Origin: Acidimicrobiales bacterium
GTDB taxonomy: Bacteria > Actinomycetota > Acidimicrobiia > Acidimicrobiales > SZUA-35
NCBI GenBank assembly: GCA_020630065.1
Contig: JAHDCC010000008.1
Span: 1 to 64,000 of the forward strand
Direction: 5' to 3'
DNA: 64,000 bases
Shown: positions 8,201 to 16,364 of the stretch, piece after piece
Numbering within the stretch: position 1 is the stretch's first letter
How the letters are laid out: every line of letters starts with the position of its first letter
Position numbers and translations under genes: made by a program
Notes under the pieces: model-generated
Seen by the model: the letters and a program-made list of their open reading frames with translations, nothing else
The model's database searches: none
What the model was told of the DNA's origin: nothing

Positions 8201-10599
8201 TGGGTGGTGCTGTAATCGACCGAACCGTATTTGCGGTTGGCGTTATTGGCCAGAATGTTTCCGACATCAATAGATTCTCCGTCCCGGGGGCCACCGTTGT
8301 ATATGTCGCGTATTTCGACCGGGAATGAGACCTGAAAGTACTGTGATGGTAGTACTTCGGCCACTACGGTCGGGTCGAGCCTGACCCGAATCATTCCCAC
8401 TTTTTCTAACGACGTTGTCGGGTCGGTGTCAAAACTTAGTGGGTCGGTCGACCAATCGTTGTTAGGGGCGGTACAGGTCTGTACAGCCGCTACCTGATTG
8501 GTCCAGTCATTAGCTGAGGTGTCGTCGTTGAACCCTGCAGTGGCATATTCGATAATGTATGCGTTCGCCGGAAACGAGCCACGGATATAGAGAGGTTCTC
8601 CGCCGGTCCAGGTTGTCAGCGACATCGTAGAATTGTCGAACGCATCACAAAGCTCAGCGCTTTCAGCTGGCCACGGCGTCGTCCCATCGTTTCTCATCCA
8701 ATACCAGAAGTGTGCTTTCTCTCCTGGTTGAACCGGAGCGTCTCCTTGCAAGCAGGCTTGGGTCTGACCGCTCATTAATGAGCCTGCGGCAATAGAGGAA
8801 GACCCGCACGGCCACACACCAGGACTGCCGGTGAGGGAACCATCAGGAATAATATTGTCTGCCCACTCATACGATCCGAGGTGTTTGCTGAATCCGCCAC
8901 GTTCCTTAATAGGTACCGAAATTTGACGGTCGTTGTTCCCTGTTGGTTCAGTGCCGTCACCAAAGTTGCTTTGACCGGTTGCATCCGTAGGGTCAAAGTT
9001 CGTGATCTCGTTGACCAATGGGTAGTCGCCCTCAATAGGGTCGTCACCATATTCCCAGCTTGGGTCGATTCGTTGATAGAACTCGCTCAACGGATACCAA
9101 ATAACGATTCGGCCTCCGAAAGCGACATAAGGGCCAGCGGCCAACGAAGTGCCGTTGTTGCCTTGGGTGGGGACAGGGTCGCCGTCGGTGTCGACCCCGG
9201 TCACTGTTACATCGATTTCGTTGTTGGCGTAGTCTTCAACACAACTCCATGTGCCGCGATCACCCCAGTCCTGAGGGCCAGCCGAATCATCAGGTAGACC
9301 ACTACCGGATGGATAAGGCGTGTTGTGGCAGCTAACAAGATCCCAACCAGTAAAGTCAGCCGAGATTTTGTCAGAAAACGTTATCGGGTCGACCAGAGCG
9401 GTTTGCCCTTTAGCGTCACCGTCGTAAAGCACACTGACATCCCACGAATAGTTGACACCGTATTCGGACACGCCGGTGTTTGGGTTGAGCCGTTCAGTTG
9501 TCTGTAAATACACGACCCGGTTGTACGGGTTGGTTGAGTCATTGCCTTTGGTGATGTCGAACTTAGGTGAACCAGAAACGAATATCTCTTCTTCTTCAAG
9601 AATGCTACGTTCATCAACTTGGGCTCGATCGGTTCCCGAGTACACACGAGCTTCGACCGTGAACGATGAACCGTTTTCTGAGGCGCCATCGGTTCGGATA
9701 TAAGTAGGGATAATCGAGGTGCCGTTATCTTTTGGTCCAAGATTACAGGTCACCGTGATCACGCCAGTCACCGGATCAACGACGATAGATGACGTTGGGT
9801 TCACTCCGGTGGTTAAACAGTTTGGGTGAAGAGAAGGAACTTCAACCACGGCTCCAGGGTTAGGGGTTATGGTTTGTTCGAGCACAACATCGTTAAGGGG
9901 GTTCGTTGAACCGTCGGGAACGTTATCGACCGTGACGGTATAACCGATCGTTGTGGCGTCGTTCGTCCGGATAACGTTGTCATAGGTTCCGCAGTCATCT
10001 CCAGGTGTTAGGGTCGGGCAGGTTCCTTCGGTGTCAAACGGGGCGGTCCCGGTCTCGATCATCGGGTCGCCGGTCGGGGTGATGAAATATCCGAGTCGCA
10101 GTTCAGGTAAACCAGAAACAGCGCCAGTGATTGACAGGTCATCGCCTGAGGCATAGGTAAACGAGTAGTCGGCGGTAAAAAGATCACCAGCGGTGGTTGG
10201 GGGAGGCCCTGGGGTGAAGGCGTTGTCTGTTCCCGGAGCAGACGAATAATACTCGGACGGAAACGTTGCCTCAATTTGGTAGTTGCCTGGAGCGAGACCA
10301 GCGAAGTCGAAACAGCCTGTTACTGGGTCGGTGGTAGTAGTCGCGACGGTGACGCCTCCAGAAGTTAAGACCAGGGTGATTGGTGCAGATACAAATGCAG
10401 TCTCGTCATTGACCGAAGTGTTCTGGGCATCACCTTGCACACTCGAGCCATTCAGATCCCGAAAAAAGCAGCCGTCGATGCCGGTTGGAGAAGCCGCCGC
10501 CGGTGTACCTGGAGCGATGAGCGTGAACGCGAGTAATGAGACACACGCTACCATCCGCACTACGTTCGAAATAGGTGACTGACCGTTTGCTTTACCCAT
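2269..10599 (-). CDS. Giant secreted DUF11/SdrD-type repeat protein with LAxTG anchor
   Basis: This 2776-residue cell-surface protein begins with a signal peptide (residues 1 to about 36, ending in PAAAS). A first SdrD/prealbumin-like B domain follows (about 38-160), then a long stretch of large beta-rich modules to about 1180, a second SdrD_B-like domain (about 1183-1336; FLDTDVDGKF start), and eleven DUF11/DUF7507-type repeats of 100-125 residues with the TYTVTNTGNVPL and DxNxDGLLDxxETW signatures; the latter resembles a calcium-binding loop. The C-terminus has LALTG at about 2738-2742, a hydrophobic helix and RRRKR, which is the sorting signal expected for a class E sortase (LAxTG). Such proteins are usually covalently wall-bound adhesins or stalks. 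The start at 10599 lies downstream of a good promoter. Several repeats are identical at DNA level. It shares its stop region with the acidic gene. Function beyond surface display is not predictable. Confidence 0.9.
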   Translation of the reverse strand: MGKANGQSPISNVVRMVACVSLLAFTLIAPGTPAAASPTGIDGCFFRDLNGSSVQGDAQNTSVNDETAFVSAPITLVLTSGGVTVATTTTDPVTGCFDFAGLAPGNYQIEATFPSEYYSSAPGTDNAFTPGPPPTTAGDLFTADYSFTYASGDDLSITGAVSGLPELRLGYFITPTGDPMIETGTAPFDTEGTCPTLTPGDDCGTYDNVIRTNDATTIGYTVTVDNVPDGSTNPLNDVVLEQTITPNPGAVVEVPSLHPNCLTTGVNPTSSIVVDPVTGVITVTCNLGPKDNGTSIIPTYIRTDGASENGSSFTVEARVYSGTDRAQVDERSILEEEEIFVSGSPKFDITKGNDSTNPYNRVVYLQTTERLNPNTGVSEYGVNYSWDVSVLYDGDAKGQTALVDPITFSDKISADFTGWDLVSCHNTPYPSGSGLPDDSAGPQDWGDRGTWSCVEDYANNEIDVTVTGVDTDGDPVPTQGNNGTSLAAGPYVAFGGRIVIWYPLSEFYQRIDPSWEYGDDPIEGDYPLVNEITNFDPTDATGQSNFGDGTEPTGNNDRQISVPIKERGGFSKHLGSYEWADNIIPDGSLTGSPGVWPCGSSSIAAGSLMSGQTQACLQGDAPVQPGEKAHFWYWMRNDGTTPWPAESAELCDAFDNSTMSLTTWTGGEPLYIRGSFPANAYIIEYATAGFNDDTSANDWTNQVAAVQTCTAPNNDWSTDPLSFDTDPTTSLEKVGMIRVRLDPTVVAEVLPSQYFQVSFPVEIRDIYNGGPRDGESIDVGNILANNANRKYGSVDYSTTHFGAEDYVNSAWGDRLILNRHQVRINKTTSIDPLSPTDDDLINVQGAETVVWWLQPAVTAVTSGAPATGVTITDTLPAGVSFDSYCQASQAYPDANVVLDSVTVNPDGTTTIVFDLGTRPTNEPIGPIPLCTTIDNFLDPGTDLINHVTIESDSDVSPESAREDERTVTVVASGELQLFKEVDAPLELQLDTQEFTMGWRNLSTDFDFAPPDIIDVFGYNGDAVNPLNQRTEFDSNYSGDYFLTGWMAQPTTLLDGGGTEVTGGTWYYSADDPNTIPHDADAPANALSGGTVTWCTQAELTTAAAPCDFTLSDATAVRFVQSDILAAQSSVVVSFEMQAGTVTNPNEPADRYVNRFAARTDSVDDLVRSNEVLVQVLSLNLGDLVFLDTDVDGKFTTGVDQPVVGTVVELWTDTGGGVMAFVDDTTTDSNGRYIFEELIEGDYEIRIPDAELSGGTLDTWTQTILPTPANDDANEDVDQQGYDSTNGYTTSGIVTLNADTTIDPPLGLEPTGENIFNLGNPITFDNLSNLTVDLGFRGDPDVQIIKEVCDPSIGGCDLSTDPLDASDGWVETVTTQFTDDVVWRISVINIGFEMLTNVVVDDDIEDACDRDAAALGDINVGDHVSWICTTSTVVTDITNTADVTAEGIGSGIEVDDTNDADSVTPTSDPNLEITKFVNGDDAQTAPGVVLEEGDPVTFTYQVSTGTGNMPLSDVEITDDNGTPLDATDDFTATYVSGDTDGDDRLDPGETWNYEATGFVAAADQYSNIGTVTGQPVAPGLEELSATDPANYYGVTSGIELTKFVNTEDANSAPGPLIAAGDDAVFTYELVNTGNWEVTVGDLVDDAGTASDLTDDWVATLVGGDSDDDGLLDPNETWLYTYTATATAGPYSNNASVTAEDIFDNELSDDDPANYYGSEPGIDVDKVTNGDDGLLIEAGSDITWTYTVTNTGNVPLANINVEDNQEGTATYISGDTNNDNLLDLNETWTFEIDGTATEGTYTNEGTATGTAPETTDEEGNPVEGEEVNANDPSNYYGSEPGIDVDKVTNGDDGLLIEAGSDITWTYTVTNTGNVPLANINVEDNQEGTATYISGDTNNDNLLDLNETWTFEIDGTATEGTYTNEGTATGTAPETTDEEGNPVEGEEVNANDPSNYYGVTVGIDITKYVQGEDANDAPGPLIDADGTAAFTYEVTNTGNSPLTIDSIVDDAGTPLDLSDDFVPTFVSGDTNDDGLLDPDETWSYEMDRTVVEGAYSNNVVVDATGPSTVDENGDPVEGEEVTDDDDANYYGTEPAIAIVKVTNGDDDVFIPNGDLVTWTYTVTNTGNVPLANINVEDNQEGTATYISGDTNNDNLLDLNETWTFEIDGTATEGTYTNEGTATGTAPETTDEEGNPVEGEEVNANDPSNYYGSEPGIDVVKTTNLVDSDSETGPHVRVGDPITWTYTVTNTGNVPLANINVEDNQEGTATYISGDTNNDNLLDLNETWTFEIDGTATEGQYENNAIASGTPPTVNNPDGTTTEPDPVTDDDPDFYFGSEPGIGIVKVTNGSDDEVGPGQFIVAGAPIVWTYTVTNEGNVALTDVAVTDDNGTPSDPSDDLIAVYVSGDLNDDGLLDVDEIWVFEATGVATAGDYHNVAEVEGTPPEETNPEGDPTTPPPVSDTDDGFYYGAGPAISIVKYVNDDDANEAPGIFVLTGEEVAWTYVVTNIGDTVLDNVAVSDDQGVVVTCPLDLLQIGEAMTCTGEPADATLGQYTNIGSVTGDPVQPDGEGGYTPVLDPETLEPVSPVTDEDAANYFGSEPAVNLVKSVCGVEPSDCDPTVDNRWVDSTDIELGGSAMFRIAVTNTGNVTLTNVVVNDPIAPGCDATRPSLAVGETWLVTCTLTDITEAFVNTASVEASTPVGLPPTTDSTVDPDATMSTNESDTASVVLTTSLKKDSTLTALALTGTSTRTMAWAAVAMIIVGAVLLRRRKRFAYNKGS
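3716..5436 (-). repeat. Near-identical 360-bp intragenic repeats
   Basis: Inside the giant gene, 4736-5076 and 5096-5436 are identical over 341 bp with a period of 360 bp (120 codons). A third copy at 3954-4260 matches them over about 307 bp, and 3716-3867 is a shorter fourth match. Other repeats of the same protein differ freely at synonymous sites, so these copies come from recent duplication or gene conversion. Assemblies from short reads may collapse or miscount them. Confidence 0.9.
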
Positions 10600-10652
10600 A
10601 GAGGGTCTATCGACCCATTAGGCAGAAACCTGTGTCTCTTTAGTCGAACTGC

Positions 10653-10681
10653 CTTATAGAGAGGGGCAGAAGAGGTAACAA
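10653..10681 (-). promoter_or_regulatory. Promoter of the giant surface-protein gene
   Basis: Read on the minus strand there is TTGTTA (10681-10676), a 17-bp spacer and TATAAG (10658-10653), a good sigma-70-type pair about 54 nt upstream of the ATG at 10599. A small dyad GGGTC-TATC-GACCC (10603-10616) sits between promoter and start. Confidence 0.55.
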
Positions 10682-10743
10682 ATGCCTCGAACACTAGGCC
10701 AGACGAACCAAGATTTCTTGATCTGAGACGCCAAACTCTGCAA

Positions 10744-11199
10744 TTATCGACCAGGAAGAAACGTTGTTCGATGTGATAGACAGCCCCAGACGATCGGCAC
10801 AGCGGCGGCCAGATGCATGATATTTAGCCACAACGCGGTCGCAGGTGTGTCTGCTTTGACGAATGCTAAGACGCCGTACCCTGCCAAACCAATCACCGCC
10901 CCGCCCAACAAAACCAAACGCGGGCGGGGCACAAAACGACCGACAAGACCAGCGACTACCAAACTCGACAATCCCAATGTGAGAGTTGCCCCGGCCACGG
11001 TCATGAACCCGGCGCTGCTGGCTGGTGCTGAACTAAATTCTGGTGTCACACGAAGCTGATCGCCGGTCGCCCGAGCGGCAACAAAAACTATGGTCACCGA
11101 AGCAATTGCAGTCAGCAAGATTAGGGCAGATGATTTCAAATACCCCGTTGGTGGAGTAGTGGTAACAGTTGAAGATCGTTGGTTGGTTTCAAAGGTCAT
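10744..11199 (-). CDS. DUF6069-like four-helix membrane protein
   Basis: A membrane protein of about 151 residues with four predicted transmembrane helices: about 23-43 (LILLTAIASVTIVFVAARAT), 64-87, 94-112 and 122-140. Its overall pattern, a short cytoplasmic N-terminus followed by four helices with an alanine/glycine-rich core, matches the DUF6069 family of small actinobacterial membrane proteins of unknown function. The ATG at 11199 is preferred; a TTG at 11208 gives three extra residues. A weak AAGGAGA lies farther upstream. It precedes the giant gene on the same strand, with a separate promoter between them. Confidence 0.6.
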   Translation of the reverse strand: MTFETNQRSSTVTTTPPTGYLKSSALILLTAIASVTIVFVAARATGDQLRVTPEFSSAPASSAGFMTVAGATLTLGLSSLVVAGLVGRFVPRPRLVLLGGAVIGLAGYGVLAFVKADTPATALWLNIMHLAAAVPIVWGCLSHRTTFLPGR

Positions 11200-11253
11200 A
11201 CGTGGCAACGTACAACCTCGAGTCTCCTTGAGGTCAAGGAAAAAAAATCGGGT

Positions 11254-11697
11254 TCACTGAGTAGACGAAGAAGTTCCTTTGATTCGTTGATCGATCTCGT
11301 CACAGTCGAGGTCTTCAACATCTTGGGTGATGATCCACAGATGGCCAAACGGGTCACGGAGTCGACCATCACGGCGTCCATAGGGGCGGTCGTCGATCGG
11401 AATCAAAACAGTCGAACCTGCATCAACCATAGAGTTTGCGACGCCGTCGGCATCTGGAACTAGCAGCATGAGAATTACCGCCGACCCGTCCAAATGCTCA
11501 GGCGAAAAGTTATGGACGCCGTCCTCTTCAGCGAGGGCGAGCATCCCATCTCCAAGTTTGAGTTCTGCATGAACGATCGTGCCGGTACCGTCAACGAATT
11601 TAGCGACCTCAGTGGCACCGAGAACTGTCGAGTAAAACGTAAGAGCGTCGGCGGCGTTTCGAACCACGAGCCGAGTAGTAAGTTTAGAAGTAGTCAT
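11254..11697 (-). CDS. VOC-superfamily (PhnB/glyoxalase-like) protein
   Basis: A 147-residue protein with one vicinal-oxygen-chelate fold made of two beta-alpha-beta-beta-beta halves: an N-terminal half with LVVRNAADALTFYSTVLGA and a C-terminal half ending in RDPFGHLWIITQ, the typical PhnB-like closing strand. VOC proteins include glyoxalases, dioxygenases and antibiotic-binding proteins; the substrate cannot be read from sequence. AGGAAACT precedes the ATG. It lies in a group with an AraC regulator and a second VOC gene on the same strand. Confidence 0.8.
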   Translation of the reverse strand: MTTSKLTTRLVVRNAADALTFYSTVLGATEVAKFVDGTGTIVHAELKLGDGMLALAEEDGVHNFSPEHLDGSAVILMLLVPDADGVANSMVDAGSTVLIPIDDRPYGRRDGRLRDPFGHLWIITQDVEDLDCDEIDQRIKGTSSSTQ

Positions 11698-11762
11698 AGT
11701 TTCCTATTCTGCGGCGTCGATAACAGAATGTCTTGAACATTTTGTCAACGGATATGTACCGA

Positions 11763-12536
11763 CTAGCCAGAGTTGCCCGGAAGTAGATGATGGGGGGAAG
11801 TGCTCGGCTGCGATCGCAGCACACCAGGGGTAACCCCACTGAACGCTTTAACCTCACGTGTCAGGTGCGCCTGGTCGGCATAGCCTAGCGACGCTGCGAT
11901 CATCGACATGGACTCGTTCGAGGGTGTTCGTAGACGGGAAACGGCAGCCCGAAAACGGTAAAGTCGGCTATAGCTCTTCAGACCCAATCCCACCGTTTCA
12001 GAAAACGACTGGGCCAGTTTTCGTCGATCGGTCTGTAACGCTGACGGGATCTGCCCCGCACCGATGCCGTGCCTAATGGCTTGCTCCGCGGCGATGACGT
12101 TGGGATCAAAAACGTATTCGTGGGATAGGCGTTGTTGAAGAGCGGCGTCGAGTAGATCGAATAGTTGATCGGGGTCGGCGATGCAGCGAAGCTGGTCGAT
12201 GAAGCCCGCTGCCTCCGGTCCCCAAATATCTTCTAGCTCGATTTCTTGGTCGACCAGATTCTTAGCGTTCTCCCGGCAAAAAACTGACGCCGCTCCCACT
12301 CGAAGGCTGATGCCGATCGCCCTACGCTGTTGGGTTGGGTCAATGGTTGACGGTTTGATCGACGGGCCAACCAAAACGCTCAGATCCGGTGAAGCTGGAT
12401 GTAACCCGATGACGAGTTGGCCTTGCGCCGACGGAAATACAACCTCAACGTTGTGGGAAACGGAGAGCTGACAATACCAGTAACTCGACACGAATCTAGC
12501 CACTAGGCGAGATCGAGGTTGGCGAGTTGCGAGCAT
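11763..12536 (-). CDS. AraC-family transcriptional regulator
   Basis: A 257-residue regulator with an N-terminal sensor half of the DUF6597 type (residues about 1-110) and a C-terminal pair of helix-turn-helix motifs (about 155-240), including the ASLGYADQAHLTREVKAFSG segment that corresponds to the second AraC HTH and the GVTP turn. It presumably controls the neighbouring VOC genes, which flank it on the same strand. The effector is unknown. Confidence 0.85.
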   Translation of the reverse strand: MLATRQPRSRLVARFVSSYWYCQLSVSHNVEVVFPSAQGQLVIGLHPASPDLSVLVGPSIKPSTIDPTQQRRAIGISLRVGAASVFCRENAKNLVDQEIELEDIWGPEAAGFIDQLRCIADPDQLFDLLDAALQQRLSHEYVFDPNVIAAEQAIRHGIGAGQIPSALQTDRRKLAQSFSETVGLGLKSYSRLYRFRAAVSRLRTPSNESMSMIAASLGYADQAHLTREVKAFSGVTPGVLRSQPSTSPHHLLPGNSG

Positions 12537-12570
12537 AAACTACAAGCTTAAACTATCGAACAGCTCAAGC

Positions 12571-12939
12571 CTAGAAAAATTGGTCGATGAGTATAGGGTT
12601 GCCGTCCGGGTCCTTCAGCGTCAACGAACCGGCTCCGGCACTGAGCATGTCCACTTTTGTGTCCAACTCCAAACCTTTGGCCTCGAGCATTGTTTGGATC
12701 TCGCGGATATCTGTAAAGCTTGACAGTTGTTCTTTCGAGTTGGTCAGACCAGGGTTGAACGTCAAAATATTCTTGTCGAACATGTCTTGGAACAGTCCGA
12801 TAAGGGTGGTGCCGTTTGCCATGATGAGGTATCGGCCGTCGTCGCCTCCCGTCTTTGAGAACCCAAGTTTTTCGTAAAAAGCTCGAGAGACTTCAAGGTC
12901 TTTGACGGTCAGACTGATAGAAAATGCACCTAGTTCCAT
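12571..12939 (-). CDS. VOC-superfamily protein (second copy)
   Basis: A protein of about 122 residues with the VOC fold: [20 protein letters not shown] at the start and [14 protein letters not shown] at the end. The ATG at 12939 gives the usual family N-terminus ([14 protein letters not shown]); an upstream start at 12999 would add 20 residues that match nothing recognisable, and neither has a clear ribosome site. It lies 66 bp downstream of the iniC-like gene on the same strand, so it may be its operon tail, and it is followed by the AraC gene. Substrate unknown. Confidence 0.78.
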   Translation of the reverse strand: MELGAFSISLTVKDLEVSRAFYEKLGFSKTGGDDGRYLIMANGTTLIGLFQDMFDKNILTFNPGLTNSKEQLSSFTDIREIQTMLEAKGLELDTKVDMLSAGAGSLTLKDPDGNPILIDQFF

Positions 12940-13005
12940 ACCGACAGTCTGGTCGCTAGAAGTGACAATCACAAGACCGGGTTCTAGTTGCCCGGACACC
13001 GGTGT

Positions 13006-14487
13006 TTACTTGCGGTCAGCGCTGAGCCGGACCATCTCACCTTCGAGCGAGCGGACCGCTACATCGATAACGGTTTGCATATCGTGGCTGACCATCGGAT
13101 TCCCAGCTAGCCGTTGCCACCGCTGATGCTGTTCTGCGGCCGCCGCACGTAGCTCTTCGTTCGATGATGACTCGTCCAAGCCCAGCCGTTGGGACGGTAA
13201 CGTGCCGTTGACACCTAAGACCTGTTCGAGCGTCTCGAGATCATTGTCTCGTCCTTTAATCCAGCCGCTCCGTAGAGAAGCCAATGCAGATAGTTCTCGA
13301 AACGGATGAGCGCTGCTTACAATTCGCTCCAACTCCAGCGACAGTTCTGCCGAACCTGGATGGTCGGGATAGGCGGCACAGGTGCGATCAAGACGCCACA
13401 GTGCCGAGCGGGCCTTCAACACTTCCGACCGTCCCATAAACAGAGTCGACAGAATGTGATGAAGTTTGACGATACCTGAGCGTTCCTTCAAACCGGCTGC
13501 CAGTTCGCTGCTGGTCGAAACGTTGCCGGAGCGTACAAGAGCTAGCGATTGGCGAACCCCGAACAGTCCAAACCGGCCCAGAAGCTGCTCCCGTTCAATC
13601 GACGTCAACGGGGTCTCAGGAGTAGCTTCGATGAAACGGTCCGCCGAAAGTAGATACGGTCCGATCTCGTTGGACTTACGTTCCGCCAATTGTTGAAGCT
13701 GGCGAAATTCTGTTTCGGTGAGTGTGGTGGCGGTTTCAGCCAACAAACCAGCGACGGGAACGACCAGCTGAACGAGTCGTCTCAGACGTTTCTCCTCGCC
13801 GTACCGTTTCGATATTTTCTTGGCTGAAGCCATGGCGTCGATCCGCCCGCCTCCTACCTCATCAGCTCGCGAAAGGACAGCGATAGCGTTGATTGCGTTG
13901 GGATGCGAAGCCGTGTCGTCATGGAAAGCTTCCAACAGCGACATGTCCGATGAGTGGATGTGTTTCATCAGATATAGCACGGCGTCTGCCGGCGTGTCGG
14001 TGTCATCCGGGTCAAGAAAGTCGAAGGTCTTTTTCTCTGCCGCTGCGTTTAGCGTGTCAACGCCCGGAGTGTCGATCAGGGTGATACGCCGCAGACTTGA
14101 GGTCGGCCATGTCACCTCGAGTCGGTCAACATCTTCGGGCCCATACCCGCCCAAATCGACTTCTAACGCATCGTCGTCTCGGTTGAACTTAACCTGTTTT
14201 GGTTGATCCGACCCTGTCGGGAAAAGATCGACATTGTAGGTCACGCCGTCTTTGTACCAGGTGACGATCTTCGTGCACTCACCGGTATCGGTTGGCGCAA
14301 GGCGTTCACCAACTAAGGCGTTGAGTAGCGTCGACTTACCGGCCTTAACTTTCCCGGCGATAGCGACCCGGAGCGGTCCGTCGAGACGCTCACGAATAGC
14401 GTGGACTTCCACCAAGGCTTCAGTTCCGGCGAAAACCTGTTCGGCTTTTTCCAAAATAGCGTTTGTTCTAACCCCTACGTCACTCAC
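13006..14487 (-). CDS. iniC: IniC-like dynamin-family GTPase
   Basis: A 493-residue bacterial dynamin-like GTPase. G1 is GKVKAGKST (45-53), the G2 region has GECTKIVTWY, G3 is DTPG (139-142) and G4 is SRADE (206-210). The sequence is collinear with mycobacterial IniC, including LAPTD after the P-loop, ADEVGGGRIDAM, and the C-terminal RWQRLAGNP region, and it is about the same length. There is no transmembrane segment. It starts with GTG 5 bp after the stop of the IniA-like gene, so the two are certainly cotranscribed. In mycobacteria the iniBAC locus responds to cell-wall inhibitors and IniA is membrane-associated; a partner role in membrane remodelling is inferred here. Confidence 0.85.
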   Translation of the reverse strand: MSDVGVRTNAILEKAEQVFAGTEALVEVHAIRERLDGPLRVAIAGKVKAGKSTLLNALVGERLAPTDTGECTKIVTWYKDGVTYNVDLFPTGSDQPKQVKFNRDDDALEVDLGGYGPEDVDRLEVTWPTSSLRRITLIDTPGVDTLNAAAEKKTFDFLDPDDTDTPADAVLYLMKHIHSSDMSLLEAFHDDTASHPNAINAIAVLSRADEVGGGRIDAMASAKKISKRYGEEKRLRRLVQLVVPVAGLLAETATTLTETEFRQLQQLAERKSNEIGPYLLSADRFIEATPETPLTSIEREQLLGRFGLFGVRQSLALVRSGNVSTSSELAAGLKERSGIVKLHHILSTLFMGRSEVLKARSALWRLDRTCAAYPDHPGSAELSLELERIVSSAHPFRELSALASLRSGWIKGRDNDLETLEQVLGVNGTLPSQRLGLDESSSNEELRAAAAEQHQRWQRLAGNPMVSHDMQTVIDVAVRSLEGEMVRLSADRK

Positions 14488-14492
14488 GTTGA

Positions 14493-16313
14493 TTACGCCT
14501 TACGTTCCGACTGAATCACGAGTTCACATTTCTTAGCTAAGTCGGCGACCCGACCGATTTCTGCCGTCAAGTTACGTACCTTCTGGTTGCGTTCGGCCTG
14601 CGATGTTTGCACGGTCGATGTAGCCGCCTTTAACGCTTCGGCTGTGGAACGGTTGAGTTCTTCGGCCCGCATCGTGTAATGGTCACGTAGTTGTCTGTGG
14701 ACTTTGCGGCAGGTAGATCGGCTATCTTTACCCACCTGGAATTGGACCTCTTCGCAGTAGCGGCGCACCGAAACTTTTGCTTCAGATTTCCGTTGTTTCA
14801 ACCCTCGGGCTTTCTCATCTTTCAGAGATTTGCGGCCCATCACTAGTCCTACTCCGACGGCGATTGGAGTCAACGGAGCGACTGCCACGAGTGACCCGAG
14901 CATCGTGCACATCAACATGCCAGAATACGATCCCTTTAGTAGGGTCATGCCTTTAGCCGCCGTTGTCGTCTCCTTCATTTCTAGCGCCAGATCTCCTTGG
15001 ACTTTGGACATCGGATGATCACCGGTGTAGATGTTAAGTTCATGGAGGAGGTTTCCGCCGTCGTCGACGAAATGTTCGGCAACTTCATGGCTTAACGCCA
15101 TCGACCGTTCAGTTAAATATCGGTAGTTGGAGACAACCTCTTGTGACACGATGTCGACCAGCCAAGGTTCGAACTCTTCCCAAATAGTTAACGGGTCACC
15201 ATCTTCGATAGCGTTGTCGGCCTCTTGAGTGATAGTTCGGATACGTTGCCTGAAATCGTGATCGATATCGGCGTTGAGTTCTTGAATGCCGTCATTGAGT
15301 GTGATCTGCCAGCGCGACAGGTTGGATCGAAGCGATTCCGAACGGGTTTTCGCGTTCTCAAGTTCGCTCACCAACGCGTCGGTTCGTGTCGGATCTTCGT
15401 AGACGGATAGTTCGGCTTCCAGTTTTGACGACAACTGTTCACAAACCGATAGAACATCTTTGGCTGCGTTGGTCCAGACGTTCGATTCTCGCCGCTCAAC
15501 GTAGGTTGTTCGCAGTTCCCGAACAAGGTGAGCACACCCCGACTCTTCGTTTATCTTCTTATCTGAAAGTCTCATTGCTTCGTCCCGCAGATACGACGAA
15601 ACTGGGATGATTTCGATCTCGAGTCCAGCCCTAGCTAGATGAGCTTTGTTGAGTTCAACCACTTTACGCCACGCCGGGTAAAGGTCGATCTTGGTAGCGA
15701 CAAAAACAAGATTGCTACATAGACCGTTGGCCTGTTGGAGGTAGTTGAGTTCAGCTAGAGTCAACTCTTGAGAAGTGTCGCTGACGAAGATGCCTATTTC
15801 GGCAACGGAAAGGGTTCCGAGACCGGCGGTAGCGTAGGCCGAACCTAGTCCCCCAACTCCTGGGGTGTCGATGAACGTAATTCCGTTTTGTAGAAGTTTG
15901 CGGGGAATTTCAACCTCAACCCCTTTTACTTCAAATGGGGCGTCGGGCAGTCCCCGCTCAGTAGTGTATGTTTCGAGCTGATCGACCGGGATGGGTTCTC
16001 GGCGCCCCTCAGGATTGTCATCGTCCGGGACCAGCGCCCAAGCGGCGTCGGTCTCCCCATATCGAACAAACGTCGGTACCGCGGTCGCTATGTCGTCGTC
16101 GACCGAACAGACCGTTGCGCCAACTAGCGAGTTGACTAACGAACTTTTTCCCTGCTTAAACTGCCCGAGTACAGCAATCGTGGTGTCGGGTTTTGCTGCT
16201 TTGACGGTTAGAGCTGAAAGTCGCGTCGCCAGGTCAGGCCGTTCGTAGGCCGTTGCGGCCTTAACACCAGAGTTGACCAGCGCTTGGATCTCTTGGCGTT
16301 TTTGTTCGCTCAT
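14493..16313 (-). CDS. iniA: IniA-like dynamin-family GTPase
   Basis: A 606-residue dynamin-like GTPase with G1 GQFKQGKSS (50-58), G3 DTPG (149-152) and G4 TKID (207-210). Long helical stalk segments follow (about 270-440 and 500-600), interrupted near 455-485 by a hydrophobic Gly/Ala/Leu-rich segment (MLGSLVAVAPLTPIAVGVGL) matching the membrane-binding paddle of IniA. GAGGGAA precedes the ATG. It lies 51 bp downstream of the LuxR gene and 5 bp upstream of the IniC-like gene. Mycobacterial IniA binds and remodels membranes under envelope stress; the same is inferred for this protein. Length is slightly below the mycobacterial protein. Confidence 0.85.
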   Translation of the reverse strand: MSEQKRQEIQALVNSGVKAATAYERPDLATRLSALTVKAAKPDTTIAVLGQFKQGKSSLVNSLVGATVCSVDDDIATAVPTFVRYGETDAAWALVPDDDNPEGRREPIPVDQLETYTTERGLPDAPFEVKGVEVEIPRKLLQNGITFIDTPGVGGLGSAYATAGLGTLSVAEIGIFVSDTSQELTLAELNYLQQANGLCSNLVFVATKIDLYPAWRKVVELNKAHLARAGLEIEIIPVSSYLRDEAMRLSDKKINEESGCAHLVRELRTTYVERRESNVWTNAAKDVLSVCEQLSSKLEAELSVYEDPTRTDALVSELENAKTRSESLRSNLSRWQITLNDGIQELNADIDHDFRQRIRTITQEADNAIEDGDPLTIWEEFEPWLVDIVSQEVVSNYRYLTERSMALSHEVAEHFVDDGGNLLHELNIYTGDHPMSKVQGDLALEMKETTTAAKGMTLLKGSYSGMLMCTMLGSLVAVAPLTPIAVGVGLVMGRKSLKDEKARGLKQRKSEAKVSVRRYCEEVQFQVGKDSRSTCRKVHRQLRDHYTMRAEELNRSTAEALKAATSTVQTSQAERNQKVRNLTAEIGRVADLAKKCELVIQSERKA

Positions 16314-16364
16314 GGCAGTTCCCTCAACCTACTATTTGACGAAAGTGGTACGATACACCTTCGA

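Noticed and set aside
11228-11241. CCTTGA-GG-TCAAGG dyad as SoxR/MerR operator
   Set aside because: The arms do not match the SoxR consensus order, there is no matching long-spacer promoter, and part of it may just be a ribosome-site-like AAGGAG.
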